Shown: positions 1-7,310 of the stretch, piece by piece
How positions within the stretch are numbered: position 1 is the stretch's first letter
Layout: every line of letters begins with the position of its first letter
Source of the DNA: Flavobacteriaceae bacterium CG2_30_31_66
Lineage (GTDB): Bacteria; Bacteroidota; Bacteroidia; Flavobacteriales; Flavobacteriaceae
Length of the DNA stretch: 38,924 nucleotides
Assembly (NCBI GenBank): GCA_001873065.1
Contig: MNYM01000048.1
Location: 1-38,924, forward strand
Reading direction: 5' to 3'
Program-made: the position numbers and the translations under genes
The notes under the pieces: generated by a model
The model's input: the letters and a program-made list of their open reading frames with translations, nothing else
Database searches by the model: none
Told to the model about the DNA's origin: nothing

Positions 1-68
1 ATAGTTTTACGATTTACGAATTTAGCGTTTTAAGATAATTTACTTTTAGTATTTAACAGTAGTTTATG

Positions 69-278
69 TTATTTACAACAATCTTTCTTCTCTTGAATTG
101 AAGGACAAGCCACGCTACCATAACTGCAATACACACAGCAATCGCCATCTAATGGGCGTAAAACTTTTTTGCAGTTTTTGCATTCGTAGAAGAATTGACA
201 AGCATCGGTAGGCATTGTTTCTTCTTTTTTATGTCCACATTCAGGACAAGTTATCGTTGATATTAATTGTGTTTTCAT
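69..278 (-). CDS. Small cysteine-rich GDCCVYCSYGS-type protein (mercury-associated)
   Basis: A 69-residue protein with a zinc-ribbon-like CPECGHKK motif near residue 12, a CKNCKK motif in the middle, and the GDCCVYCSYGS signature followed by a DCCK tail. Small proteins with this signature are usually found beside mercury transport genes in bacteria and are of unknown function; a metal-binding or metal-relay role is an inference from the eleven cysteines. It follows the MerT-MerP fusion by 5 nt, which fits that association. An upstream in-frame ATG would give 131 residues, but the extra sequence is the out-of-frame shadow of merTP. The start at 278 (MKTQLIST) is therefore preferred. Confidence 0.85.
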   Translation of the reverse strand: MKTQLISTITCPECGHKKEETMPTDACQFFYECKNCKKVLRPLDGDCCVYCSYGSVACPSIQEKKDCCK

Positions 279-283
279 CTTGT

Positions 284-883
284 TTATTTTTTTGAAGTTA
301 TGGTATATCCCGTTTTGTTTATGGTATTTTCTAATTCTGAAATGGAAGTTTTGGTAGTGTCCCATTCGATTACTGCATTCTTGTTTTCGAAAGAAATTGT
401 AACAGATTGAATACCTTTTAAGGAATTTACTTCGTGGTTGATGTGTGCTGCACAACTGGCACAAGTCATTCCGCTAATTGCATAAGTAACTTTTTGAGTA
501 TTCAGTTTTTCAACTTTAGAGCCTTGTTTTTGTGTATTTGGATAAAAAATTTGTCCATAATAAGGAAAAGCCATCATCAAAAATGCAAATGCGGTTACAA
601 TTCCTAAAAATGTTTTGGTTTGCATAAAAGGAGGTCTCTCGTCTTCCTCACAATTACATTGTGTTTTTTCTTTAGTTCGTGGTTTTAATTTTTGATACCA
701 AGCAAATGCCAATACTAAAACGGTTATTCCTAGTAAATACGGTCTTGCTGGTTCCATCCACGAGAAAGTTGATGCAACTCCTGATGCTCCTGAAATAAGT
801 GCTAAAACTGGTGTGATACAACACAAAGAAGCTGCTACTGCGGATAAAATGCTAACTCCTGCGAGTTTTTTGGAATTTTTCAT
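284..883 (-). CDS. merTP: Mercuric transport protein MerTP (MerT-MerP fusion)
   Basis: This 199-residue protein fuses a MerT-like inner-membrane part to a MerP-like metal-binding domain. Residues 8-35 form the first membrane helix with the vicinal cysteine pair C21-C22. A second helix spans about 48-64, a loop carries C76 and C78, and a third helix spans about 91-110. The last 70 residues are a heavy-metal-associated domain with GMTCASC (C141, C144). In MerT/MerP systems these cysteine pairs pass Hg(II) inward to the MerA reductase. No merA or merR lies in the window, and only 7 nt separate it from the DinB gene upstream. It therefore appears to be co-transcribed with the patatin operon rather than driven by its own MerR promoter. 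The fused form is known in Bacteroidota. Confidence 0.9.
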   Translation of the reverse strand: MKNSKKLAGVSILSAVAASLCCITPVLALISGASGVASTFSWMEPARPYLLGITVLVLAFAWYQKLKPRTKEKTQCNCEEDERPPFMQTKTFLGIVTAFAFLMMAFPYYGQIFYPNTQKQGSKVEKLNTQKVTYAISGMTCASCAAHINHEVNSLKGIQSVTISFENKNAVIEWDTTKTSISELENTINKTGYTITSKK

Positions 884-890
884 TTCGAAA

Positions 891-1340
891 TTAATTGGTA
901 GAATTAGTAAATCTTCTATGATAATTGATTTGACCCAAATGATAGGCTAAATGTGTGGTGAGATAGGTTATAAAATCGTTGGTTGCCATTTTGCTTCCAA
1001 AAACTTCTGACGGATATTCTTGGTTGAAATCAAATTCATTTAGGTTATCTAAAGTTTCTGAAACTATTTTTATGGTGTTTTCAATGTTTTGAATTAGAAC
1101 TCCTTTTGGGATATTTTTTTCGGAGAATTCTAAATCTCTCTGTCTAAGATATCCTGTATTTCCTAGTGTTGCTCCAATAAAATGGTTTAGATTTCCAATG
1201 AGGTGTAAGCATAGATTTCCACCCGAATTAGCAATTTCAGGAGTTGTTGAACATAAATCTGCTTCGGTTTTGTAACTTTCAATTTCCAATTTTAATTGGT
1301 TTAAATTCCGAACAAATAAAGTTTTAAGAAGTGTTTGCAT
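891..1340 (-). CDS. DinB-superfamily protein (DUF1572-like)
   Basis: A 149-residue four-helix-bundle protein of the DinB/YfiT superfamily. The metal-site histidines are visible: one in the helix with HLIGNLNHFIG (about residues 46-53) and two in the C-terminal HLAYHLGQINYH segment (about 130-141). Members bind a divalent metal, and several are thiol-dependent transferases, but the substrate of this subgroup is unknown. It sits 6 nt after the FG-GAP repeat gene and 7 nt before merTP, inside a long operon. A second, distant DinB protein is encoded at 27493-27996 in another operon bearing the same promoter motif. Confidence 0.8.
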   Translation of the reverse strand: MQTLLKTLFVRNLNQLKLEIESYKTEADLCSTTPEIANSGGNLCLHLIGNLNHFIGATLGNTGYLRQRDLEFSEKNIPKGVLIQNIENTIKIVSETLDNLNEFDFNQEYPSEVFGSKMATNDFITYLTTHLAYHLGQINYHRRFTNSTN

Positions 1341-1346
1341 CGTTTT

Positions 1347-2954
1347 TTATTTTGTTTTAATTGTTATTATTTCGTTCAATTTTGGATTTTCAATAGTTTG
1401 GACAGCACCATCAATTCGTTTTATGGTAATATTTTTTATTACATTACCCTTGCCTAAACCAAAATGTAATACCGAAGTTTGATCACTTGCCAATCCTTCT
1501 CCAATGATTAAAAAATCGGTTAGTTTTTTTCCCGAAACTAGATTTACCGTTACAATTGCTCCAATGTTTTTGGCATTTTTTGGTAAATTTATTTGAATGT
1601 AATTGTTTGTATTCCCTTTATTGATATATCCTAATGATTGGGAACCAATATTGGTCCAAATCATATCTAAATGACCGTCATTATTAAAATCACTTACCAA
1701 AGGCGTAATTGCATAGTTTGGATTTTTAACCCCACTTTTGGTTTCTGTTGGCACAAATGTTTTATCGTTTTTTTGAATGAACATTCTGCTTGGTAATCGG
1801 AATAATTTATTTGGTACTAAATCAATATAATTTTCGGCAACGATTAAATCTTGTAAACCGTCATTATTCATATCGGCAAAAACAGCTCCCCAAGAAAATT
1901 CGTAATCAGCTAATTTCGTTTCTACGGCTACATCGGTAAATTTGAAATTGCCATCGTTGCGAAACACAATCCATTTTTCATTGAATTTTGAAGCGTCTTT
2001 TATATCGCCTTTTGCCATAAATTTTGGTAATGTGCTTCCTGTATTGGAGAACATAAAATCTACCAAACCATCATTATTATAATCTCCAACGGCTATTCCC
2101 ATTGGATATGCAAAGGTATTGGTGGTTGGATTATCTTTCATTGTAAAGGTTAGATTTCCGTTGTTTTTGTAGGTTCGCACTTCGCCTGTGTCGTGAGCGG
2201 CTATAATATCTAAATTGGTGTCGTTATCAATATCAACCAAAATTGCCATAAAGGTATTGTGAATATAGTCTAAACCTGCTTGTTTTGTGATACTTGTGAA
2301 GTTTTCATTACCGTCATTTAGCAATAATTCACTGGTTGAACCATAGGTTTTGTTTTCAAAAATGGTTTGCCCTTCCATTAAATTCTTTTTGATATAAGTG
2401 GATAGAAAAATGTCCAAATGACCGTCTTTATTAATGTCGCCAAGCGTAATTCCAGAAGGAGTTGATTTATTGTTAATTGGTGTATTTATGGCTTTGTGTG
2501 TAAATTTTCCTTTGGTATTATAATACAAATGCAATCCATCTTCGCGACTAATGATAATGTCTTGAAAACCATTATCATCAAAATCGGCAGTGGCGACGCC
2601 TGTTGAGGTAAAATTTCCTTTGTTACCAAAATTAGTTTGAGCAGTTATATCAACAAACTTATTGTTTTCGAATTTGAAGACGGCATCGTTTTGATTTAAT
2701 CCACCACCAAACCATACTTCGTCAACGCCATCATTATCAATATCTATTAATGCAGATGGAGCAAGCGGCAATGATTTTTCGCTGTCGTATTGATGTGTAA
2801 AAGGCAATTCAACCGAAGTGAATACTGGAATACTAGCTTCGTCGATTGTAGTATTGTATTTGTCTAAATTCGCATCTTTCCAGAAGAAACCAAGAATTAC
2901 AATTAGAGCAAAAAGTATTACTATGCCAAGTATTTTTAGAATTTTTTTAATCAT
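1347..2954 (-). CDS. FG-GAP/VCBS-repeat protein, CRTAC1-like, membrane-anchored
   Basis: A 535-residue protein with an N-terminal hydrophobic segment (residues 5-25) that should anchor it with the body in the periplasm. At least seven repeats carry calcium-binding-like loops of the form DxDNDGxxD (for example DIDNDGVDEV, DFDDNGFQDI, DINKDGHLDI, DMNNDGLQDL, DFNNDGHLDM), predicting a seven-bladed beta-propeller. The C-terminus, from about residue 450, resembles the UnbV/ASPIC domain that often follows such propellers. The family is common in Bacteroidota as surface or secreted proteins; its ligand is unknown. It overlaps the upstream membrane-protein gene by 8 nt, so translational coupling is likely. 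Confidence 0.85.
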   Translation of the reverse strand: MIKKILKILGIVILFALIVILGFFWKDANLDKYNTTIDEASIPVFTSVELPFTHQYDSEKSLPLAPSALIDIDNDGVDEVWFGGGLNQNDAVFKFENNKFVDITAQTNFGNKGNFTSTGVATADFDDNGFQDIIISREDGLHLYYNTKGKFTHKAINTPINNKSTPSGITLGDINKDGHLDIFLSTYIKKNLMEGQTIFENKTYGSTSELLLNDGNENFTSITKQAGLDYIHNTFMAILVDIDNDTNLDIIAAHDTGEVRTYKNNGNLTFTMKDNPTTNTFAYPMGIAVGDYNNDGLVDFMFSNTGSTLPKFMAKGDIKDASKFNEKWIVFRNDGNFKFTDVAVETKLADYEFSWGAVFADMNNDGLQDLIVAENYIDLVPNKLFRLPSRMFIQKNDKTFVPTETKSGVKNPNYAITPLVSDFNNDGHLDMIWTNIGSQSLGYINKGNTNNYIQINLPKNAKNIGAIVTVNLVSGKKLTDFLIIGEGLASDQTSVLHFGLGKGNVIKNITIKRIDGAVQTIENPKLNEIITIKTK

Positions 2955-3603
2955 TTTGCGTGTGTTTGTTAAGATGTAATAATGAAAGTGAAAATAGCAC
3001 GAAATGGGTAATATTCATCAATATAGGAAGGAAATATTTCCCGATTTGAGGTAAAGCCATTCCGATAATCATGAAAAAAACGAGAATAAATATTGGATTG
3101 AAAACCGCCATATATTTTTGATACAACGTACCGCCTTTTAGAATTGCCCACGAAAAAGCAATAGACAATAAGGCAATTACTACTCGTAATACTTGCACTA
3201 AAATTTCGAGAAAAGAGTTGTAATTGGCAATGATTTTATCATAAGTTTCAAATGGCATTTCGCTTTTTAAACGTACCAAACTACCTAAATAACCGCGTGA
3301 GCCAATCCAAACGGCACCAACTGTGAACGCTATAAATCCTAATCCTAAAACGGTTCTTGCCAAGGTTTCGTTGCCACTTTTCAGCATTCGGTAAATATGA
3401 AGATAACCCGCAAAGTAAAACGGAATTCCAAGTATTGCGATGAAATGTCCAATTTTAAGATTTTCCATTGGTACAAATTCAAAGAAATTAAATTGGCCTT
3501 TGACCATTAGTACATTCGTAGAATAATGCAAATAGAATTCGCCTATTCCAACTAAAATTGCTCCGAGAAGTCCTAAATAACCAAGATTTTTAGTGAGTTG
3601 CAT
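2947..3603 (-). CDS. Unrecognised integral membrane protein
   Basis: A 218-residue protein that I cannot assign by name. It has about six hydrophobic segments (roughly residues 8-27, 50-70, 83-103, 133-154, 166-186 and 190-208) and a short polar tail. No catalytic motif is apparent apart from scattered conserved-looking glycines. It overlaps the genes on both sides (14 nt upstream, 8 nt downstream), so it is a genuine part of the operon running from the patatin gene to merTP. A sensor, a transporter-like role or an unnamed DUF family are all possible; nothing in the sequence decides between them. Confidence 0.75.
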   Translation of the reverse strand: MQLTKNLGYLGLLGAILVGIGEFYLHYSTNVLMVKGQFNFFEFVPMENLKIGHFIAILGIPFYFAGYLHIYRMLKSGNETLARTVLGLGFIAFTVGAVWIGSRGYLGSLVRLKSEMPFETYDKIIANYNSFLEILVQVLRVVIALLSIAFSWAILKGGTLYQKYMAVFNPIFILVFFMIIGMALPQIGKYFLPILMNITHFVLFSLSLLHLNKHTQND

Positions 3604-4057
3604 TTTGATTTTGGATTAATTTAAAGATTTTATTACTTATAAAAATGGAAAATATACTCAATGGAAATGCTATAAATAACCAACCACTTAGGCCACAAAT
3701 CAGTTCTAAAAGTAAATCTTGAATTGTTTTCCAAAAAGAAACATCAAAGGCATTTTTTATTTCTTGAGCAGACAGTAATGTGTGATGCATATTGAAAATG
3801 GTTTCTCCAATATGAATAAATGGAAGAAAAAATAGAAACTGAAGTGGTGTTGCCAGATAACTCACAATAACCATAATAGGCAAATTCAATTTGAATTTTA
3901 TTGCCATTAAAGTTAGCAGTATTGTGGTTACACCAAAAACAGGAAAAACAGTAAATAAAAGGCTCACGATTATCGCTTTTGTTACTTCACTGGCACTTAA
4001 TCCTTGTTGGAACGGCTTTTTAATTTTTTGAAATATGTTCTGAAAAGTAAGTCCCAT
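3590..4057 (-). CDS. DUF2062 membrane protein
   Basis: The characteristic DUF2062 opening is present: an amphipathic segment ending in GLSASEVTKAI, a membrane helix with the FPVFGVTT motif, then a second helix with NLPIMVIVSYLATPLQF. Further hydrophobic segments follow at the C-terminus. The domain is found alone or attached to glycosyltransferases and is of unknown function. An upstream ATG at 4102 would add 15 residues and overlap the HELCH protein by 8 nt. I prefer the ATG at 4057 because the protein then begins directly with the conserved part, and because a weak copy of the window-wide promoter motif ends 25 nt before it. The boundary is uncertain; the family call is fairly firm. Confidence 0.75.
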   Translation of the reverse strand: MGLTFQNIFQKIKKPFQQGLSASEVTKAIIVSLLFTVFPVFGVTTILLTLMAIKFKLNLPIMVIVSYLATPLQFLFFLPFIHIGETIFNMHHTLLSAQEIKNAFDVSFWKTIQDLLLELICGLSGWLFIAFPLSIFSIFISNKIFKLIQNQNATH

Positions 4058-4082
4058 ATTCTGAAATTCAAATGATTTCAAG

Positions 4083-4112
4083 ATTAGTCGTTTATTATTC
4101 ATTTTCCTGACA
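4083..4112 (-). promoter_or_regulatory. Possible weak internal ECF-type promoter
   Basis: TGTCAGG (4112-4106), 16 nt, then GACTAAT (4089-4083) on the minus strand. The -10 differs from the motif at one key base (GAC for GTC). It lies 25 nt before the ATG at 4057, a distance like the other sites. It overlaps the end of the HELCH gene, so chance is possible. Confidence 0.35.
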
Positions 4113-4838
4113 ATTGCTGGTCATTCTTTGATTTTCCTGATAGAGTGCATGTTTAGAAAGTATGTTTTTTATTGTGGATGGGTTCATATATCGTTCGCTT
4201 TTTTCATCGGTAGTTAAATTGACTGCTCCAAGCCAATTTACTCTTTTGAGGTTTTCTCTCACATTGATACTCCAATCCAAGAGTTGATATCCCAAACCGT
4301 GGTTGATGCAACTCATATCGGTGTTAAATTCAAATGCATCAATTTTTTTTTTGGAAAAAACAATATCTAAACCAATGCGGTTCATCTTTACAAAACCTTT
4401 GGTTAAATAATCAGAAATATGACATAATTCGTGACCTAAAACACCAATTTGAGCATTGTAGTTGAGGTTTTTAAAAACAATGGCATCAAGATAGTTGGTG
4501 CTTTTTCTACTTATTGTAATGATGTAGGTTCTTTTTTTAGCGGAACGCAACATACTTACAACTGTAGGTCTGGTGGCTAATGGAGTTTCTCTATTTTTTA
4601 AACGGAATTTTATTTTTGTGTCTTTGAGTTCTGGAAAATAAGATAATGCAATCAGCATTTGTTTTTCATAATCTGCAATCAAGGTTTTATGGTTTCCATA
4701 TTTTGCTTTTAAGTTTGTAATTTCTTCTTTGCTAAAACTGTTTTGATGAAATGTTTTTTCAATTTCTTGTGCTTTTAATTCATTAGAAAATAAAATTATT
4801 AGGGTAAAAAATAAAGCTATTTTGAAAACTTTCTGCAT
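4095..4838 (-). CDS. Secreted HExxH-motif protein, putative zinc metallopeptidase
   Basis: A 247-residue protein with a signal peptide (hydrophobic residues 5-18, likely cleavage after NELKAQ at about 24). The central GVLGHELCH segment (H136, E137, H140) matches the HExxH zincin motif. A histidine-containing stretch of later residues (about 178-180, INHGLGYQ) could hold a third ligand. Periplasmic location and peptidase activity are inferences; such proteins in Flavobacteriia are usually annotated hypothetical. It lies 14 nt after the CoaB-like gene. A TGTCAGG match near its 3' end belongs to the possible internal promoter at 4083-4112. Confidence 0.7.
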   Translation of the reverse strand: MQKVFKIALFFTLIILFSNELKAQEIEKTFHQNSFSKEEITNLKAKYGNHKTLIADYEKQMLIALSYFPELKDTKIKFRLKNRETPLATRPTVVSMLRSAKKRTYIITISRKSTNYLDAIVFKNLNYNAQIGVLGHELCHISDYLTKGFVKMNRIGLDIVFSKKKIDAFEFNTDMSCINHGLGYQLLDWSINVRENLKRVNWLGAVNLTTDEKSERYMNPSTIKNILSKHALYQENQRMTSNCQENE

Positions 4839-4852
4839 AACAAATTATTCTT

Positions 4853-5530
4853 TTAAAATGCGGTTTCTTCCACTGTATGATACATTTCAATAATAGTATT
4901 TATTATGTCTTGAGCTACTTCGTGTTTGCTTTTTAAAGGATATTCAGTTAGGGTTAAATCTCTTTTTAGAATGGCGATTTTATTGGTGTCGTATCCAAAT
5001 CCTTCGTCTTTATTGGGAGAATTAGCCACGATACAATCAAAGTTTTTCTTGTTTAATTTGCTTGCTGCATTATCCAAAACATTGTTGGTTTCTAATGCAA
5101 ATCCGATTGATTTTTGGTGTTGTGTTTTTACTTTTCCAAACTCATAAGCAATGTCCACATTTTTTATAAACTCTATTGAAATTTCGTTCTCTATTTTTTT
5201 GATTTTACAATCACAGGTAACTTTTGGGGTATAATCGGCAACAGCTGCACAGAAAATGGCAATATCCACTTCGTCGAAAAGTTTTTTACATTCGGCATAC
5301 ATTTGTTTTCCTGTTTCGACAGCAATGATTTTTTCTTTTGGAAAATTGGATGTAATTGTTACTGAACCACTTACCAAATATACATTGGCTCCTAAACTGT
5401 GTAATGCTTCGGCAATGGCATAACCCATTTTTCCGGTAGATTGGTTTGAAATAAACCGAACTGGATCTAGGTATTCTCTTGTTGGTCCTGCAGTGATTAG
5501 TATTTTTTTGTTTTGAAGCGTATTTTGCAT
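4853..5530 (-). CDS. coaB: Stand-alone phosphopantothenoylcysteine synthetase (CoaB domain)
   Basis: In coenzyme A synthesis CoaB joins 4'-phosphopantothenate to cysteine using a nucleotide triphosphate. Residues 10-36 carry the Rossmann-like signature ITAGPTREYLDPVRFISN...TGKMG. CAAVADYTP lies near 94-102 and CKIKK near 108-112. The dimerisation and nucleotide segments GFALET and IVANSPNKDEGFG follow. The protein ends at 225 residues and has no CoaC flavoprotein decarboxylase domain in front, whereas most bacteria have one CoaBC fusion of about 400 residues. It follows a DUF547 gene by 37 nt inside a stress-type operon, suggesting an extra copy rather than the housekeeping enzyme. Whether the genome also has coaBC cannot be seen here. 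Confidence 0.85.
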   Translation of the reverse strand: MQNTLQNKKILITAGPTREYLDPVRFISNQSTGKMGYAIAEALHSLGANVYLVSGSVTITSNFPKEKIIAVETGKQMYAECKKLFDEVDIAIFCAAVADYTPKVTCDCKIKKIENEISIEFIKNVDIAYEFGKVKTQHQKSIGFALETNNVLDNAASKLNKKNFDCIVANSPNKDEGFGYDTNKIAILKRDLTLTEYPLKSKHEVAQDIINTIIEMYHTVEETAF

Positions 5531-5567
5531 TGTATTACTTTTTTAAAGGATAATTATTTTTTTAAGA

Positions 5568-6257
5568 TTACGAATAGTTTTCTAAATGGGTTTCCCAGCT
5601 GTATTCGTTAAACGATAATTTATAGGTATTGAATTGTAATTCTAAAACTTGTTGCAAAACCTTTTTAATTCCCGGTGTTCCACCAAAATCGCCACGATAC
5701 CAGTGTAATAGTTTTGAAGTTGCGATGGTTTTATTGTTCATATCAATAGCCGTTTCAGAGACGATAAACGAGTGCATTGCCTCATTCAATTGTGTGTCTA
5801 GTTTTTCAAGCGTGTAAAAAGCAATTGGCGGACAACTTTTGGCACCACAATTTAAGGCAAAATGAATGCGATAATCCATTTTTTGAACCGCAAGATTTCT
5901 AATTAATAAGGATATAAAAGGATTTGGTAAATAACCAAAACTCCATTTCCAACGGTACTTTCTCAAAATACCGTGTTCGATATCGTCTAAACTAAAGCGT
6001 GTTTGGGCAATGACAATTATTTTTTTTGTAAAAATCGTTTTCCTGTGTAATTTTTCTCGATTGGACAGGATTTGGAAATAGGCATTGTAACTATTTATCC
6101 AAAAGGTTTTCTTGGCATCGTCCGTTTTTAATTGATGGTGCAATTCCATTAGGGAAATGCTTCTTAATTTCTGTTCTTCGATTGAAGTAGCTACGTTCAA
6201 TTTTACGTTGAGCAATAATTTTCCTGAAAGCGACAATAAAGAGTTTGTGTTTTCCAT
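5568..6257 (-). CDS. DUF547 domain protein (no signal peptide)
   Basis: A 229-residue DUF547 protein. Recognisable blocks are FWINSYNAYF (about 52-61), SLDDIEHGILRK, RIHFALNCGAKSCPP with its paired cysteines, and LHWYRGDFGG near the C-terminus. The family is of unknown function; the N/C/H residues and the transglutaminase-like arrangement hint at a cysteine-based enzyme, but this is not proven. Unlike the paralogue at 37372-38130, it lacks a signal peptide or lipobox. It follows the patatin gene by 9 nt. An in-frame start further upstream is not needed. Confidence 0.85.
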   Translation of the reverse strand: MENTNSLLSLSGKLLLNVKLNVATSIEEQKLRSISLMELHHQLKTDDAKKTFWINSYNAYFQILSNREKLHRKTIFTKKIIVIAQTRFSLDDIEHGILRKYRWKWSFGYLPNPFISLLIRNLAVQKMDYRIHFALNCGAKSCPPIAFYTLEKLDTQLNEAMHSFIVSETAIDMNNKTIATSKLLHWYRGDFGGTPGIKKVLQQVLELQFNTYKLSFNEYSWETHLENYS

Positions 6258-6266
6258 AGTTTTTTA

Positions 6267-7181
6267 TCAGTCGTTTAAATTTGGAATATGACAAAAACTA
6301 ACTGGATTTTTGGATTTAGCAAATTCGTAACCGTCTTTCCACCATTGGGTCATTTGTTCCGGGTCGAAAATAAGTGGGTTTTCGGTTAGTTGATGGGGTG
6401 TATAATAGAAGTTGATGTTTATTTTTTGGTTCAAACCAACAAGTTTCCCAATGATAATATCTTTCGAACTATTTTGGTGATTCATAAACTTAAATGTTCT
6501 AAATAATAGTGAGAATGGGTTTTTTATTGCAGGGTGTTTTTTATTGTTATTTTCGCTTTCTAATATGATGACATCAATTTCAGTAGCACCATTTTCAATG
6601 GCACATAAAATGGGCACATAACTGCCAAAACCGCCATCGGCATATTGATAATTGTTTTTACTTAAAATACTCATAAAAGGAGTAAAATTGCACGATGCCC
6701 AAGCCCAGTCGCAAAAGTCGTTATACGAACAATCGTTGGAGTTGTAATATTCAATAGTATCTAAAGTTAAATTTGATACCGTAAAAATCACTTTTTTGTT
6801 ATGTTCTTTAATATCCTTAAAATCTTCTTGCGAAATGCTGTTTTTAATCAACTTTCTTAAGTTATCGCTTTCGCCAAAGGTTGGGCAACCTTTGATAAAT
6901 GTTCTAAGGGTATTGAAGTGATTTATAGATGTTTCAAATCCCTTTTTAGTTTTTTTAATTTTAAAGGGACTAATGTTGAAAATGTCGTGTTGAGAAACAG
7001 TAGTATATACTTTTTTAATCTTATCTATTTTACCAATAGCCAAGTGAGATATAAGCAAACTACCTGTGGAACATCCCACGAATAATTCGTAGTTATTACA
7101 GCAATCGTTGATGAGGTATTCTGCCACACCACCTGCAAATGCTCCTTTGCTACCACCGCCTGAAATGATTAGTGCTTTCAT
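6267..7181 (-). CDS. Patatin-like phospholipase
   Basis: A 304-residue patatin-family lipid acyl hydrolase. The oxyanion glycine loop GGGSKGAF is at residues 8-15, the nucleophile elbow GCSTG puts the catalytic serine at 38, and the DGG motif gives the partner aspartate at 182. These are the complete Ser-Asp dyad features. There is no signal peptide, so it probably acts on the cytoplasmic face of the inner membrane, releasing fatty acids from phospholipids. It is the first gene of a ten-gene run that ends with merTP and the cysteine-rich protein. A TGTCAGG/GTCAAT promoter lies 18 nt before its ATG. Confidence 0.92.
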   Translation of the reverse strand: MKALIISGGGSKGAFAGGVAEYLINDCCNNYELFVGCSTGSLLISHLAIGKIDKIKKVYTTVSQHDIFNISPFKIKKTKKGFETSINHFNTLRTFIKGCPTFGESDNLRKLIKNSISQEDFKDIKEHNKKVIFTVSNLTLDTIEYYNSNDCSYNDFCDWAWASCNFTPFMSILSKNNYQYADGGFGSYVPILCAIENGATEIDVIILESENNNKKHPAIKNPFSLLFRTFKFMNHQNSSKDIIIGKLVGLNQKININFYYTPHQLTENPLIFDPEQMTQWWKDGYEFAKSKNPVSFCHIPNLND

Positions 7182-7199
7182 TAGAATATAGATTTAATG

Positions 7200-7229
7200 A
7201 ATTGACGAATATATAGTGTAATCCTGACA
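7200..7229 (-). promoter_or_regulatory. ECF-type promoter of the patatin operon
   Basis: Read on the minus strand: TGTCAGG (7229-7223), 16 nt, then GTCAATT, ending 18 nt before the ATG at 7181. It shares the -35 element and the exact spacing with eight other sites. The -10 differs by one base (A for T at the fourth position of GTCTAT). Confidence 0.8.
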
Positions 7230-7246
7230 ATCTTAATGAAAATGAA

Positions 7247-7280
7247 AAAAGGTCAAGATAAATGAATATCCTGACCTTTT
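7247..7280 (-). terminator. Hairpin terminator after the T9SS protein gene
   Basis: Arms 7247-7260 and 7267-7280 pair over 14 positions with one mismatch and a 6-nt loop (aatgaa). The stem is flanked by A/T runs, so on the minus strand it ends in U residues. It lies 31 nt after the stop codon at 7311 and just before the patatin promoter, separating the two units. Confidence 0.7.
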
Positions 7281-7310
7281 AAGAAAAACAATTGAACTTA
7301 AAATTTAATC

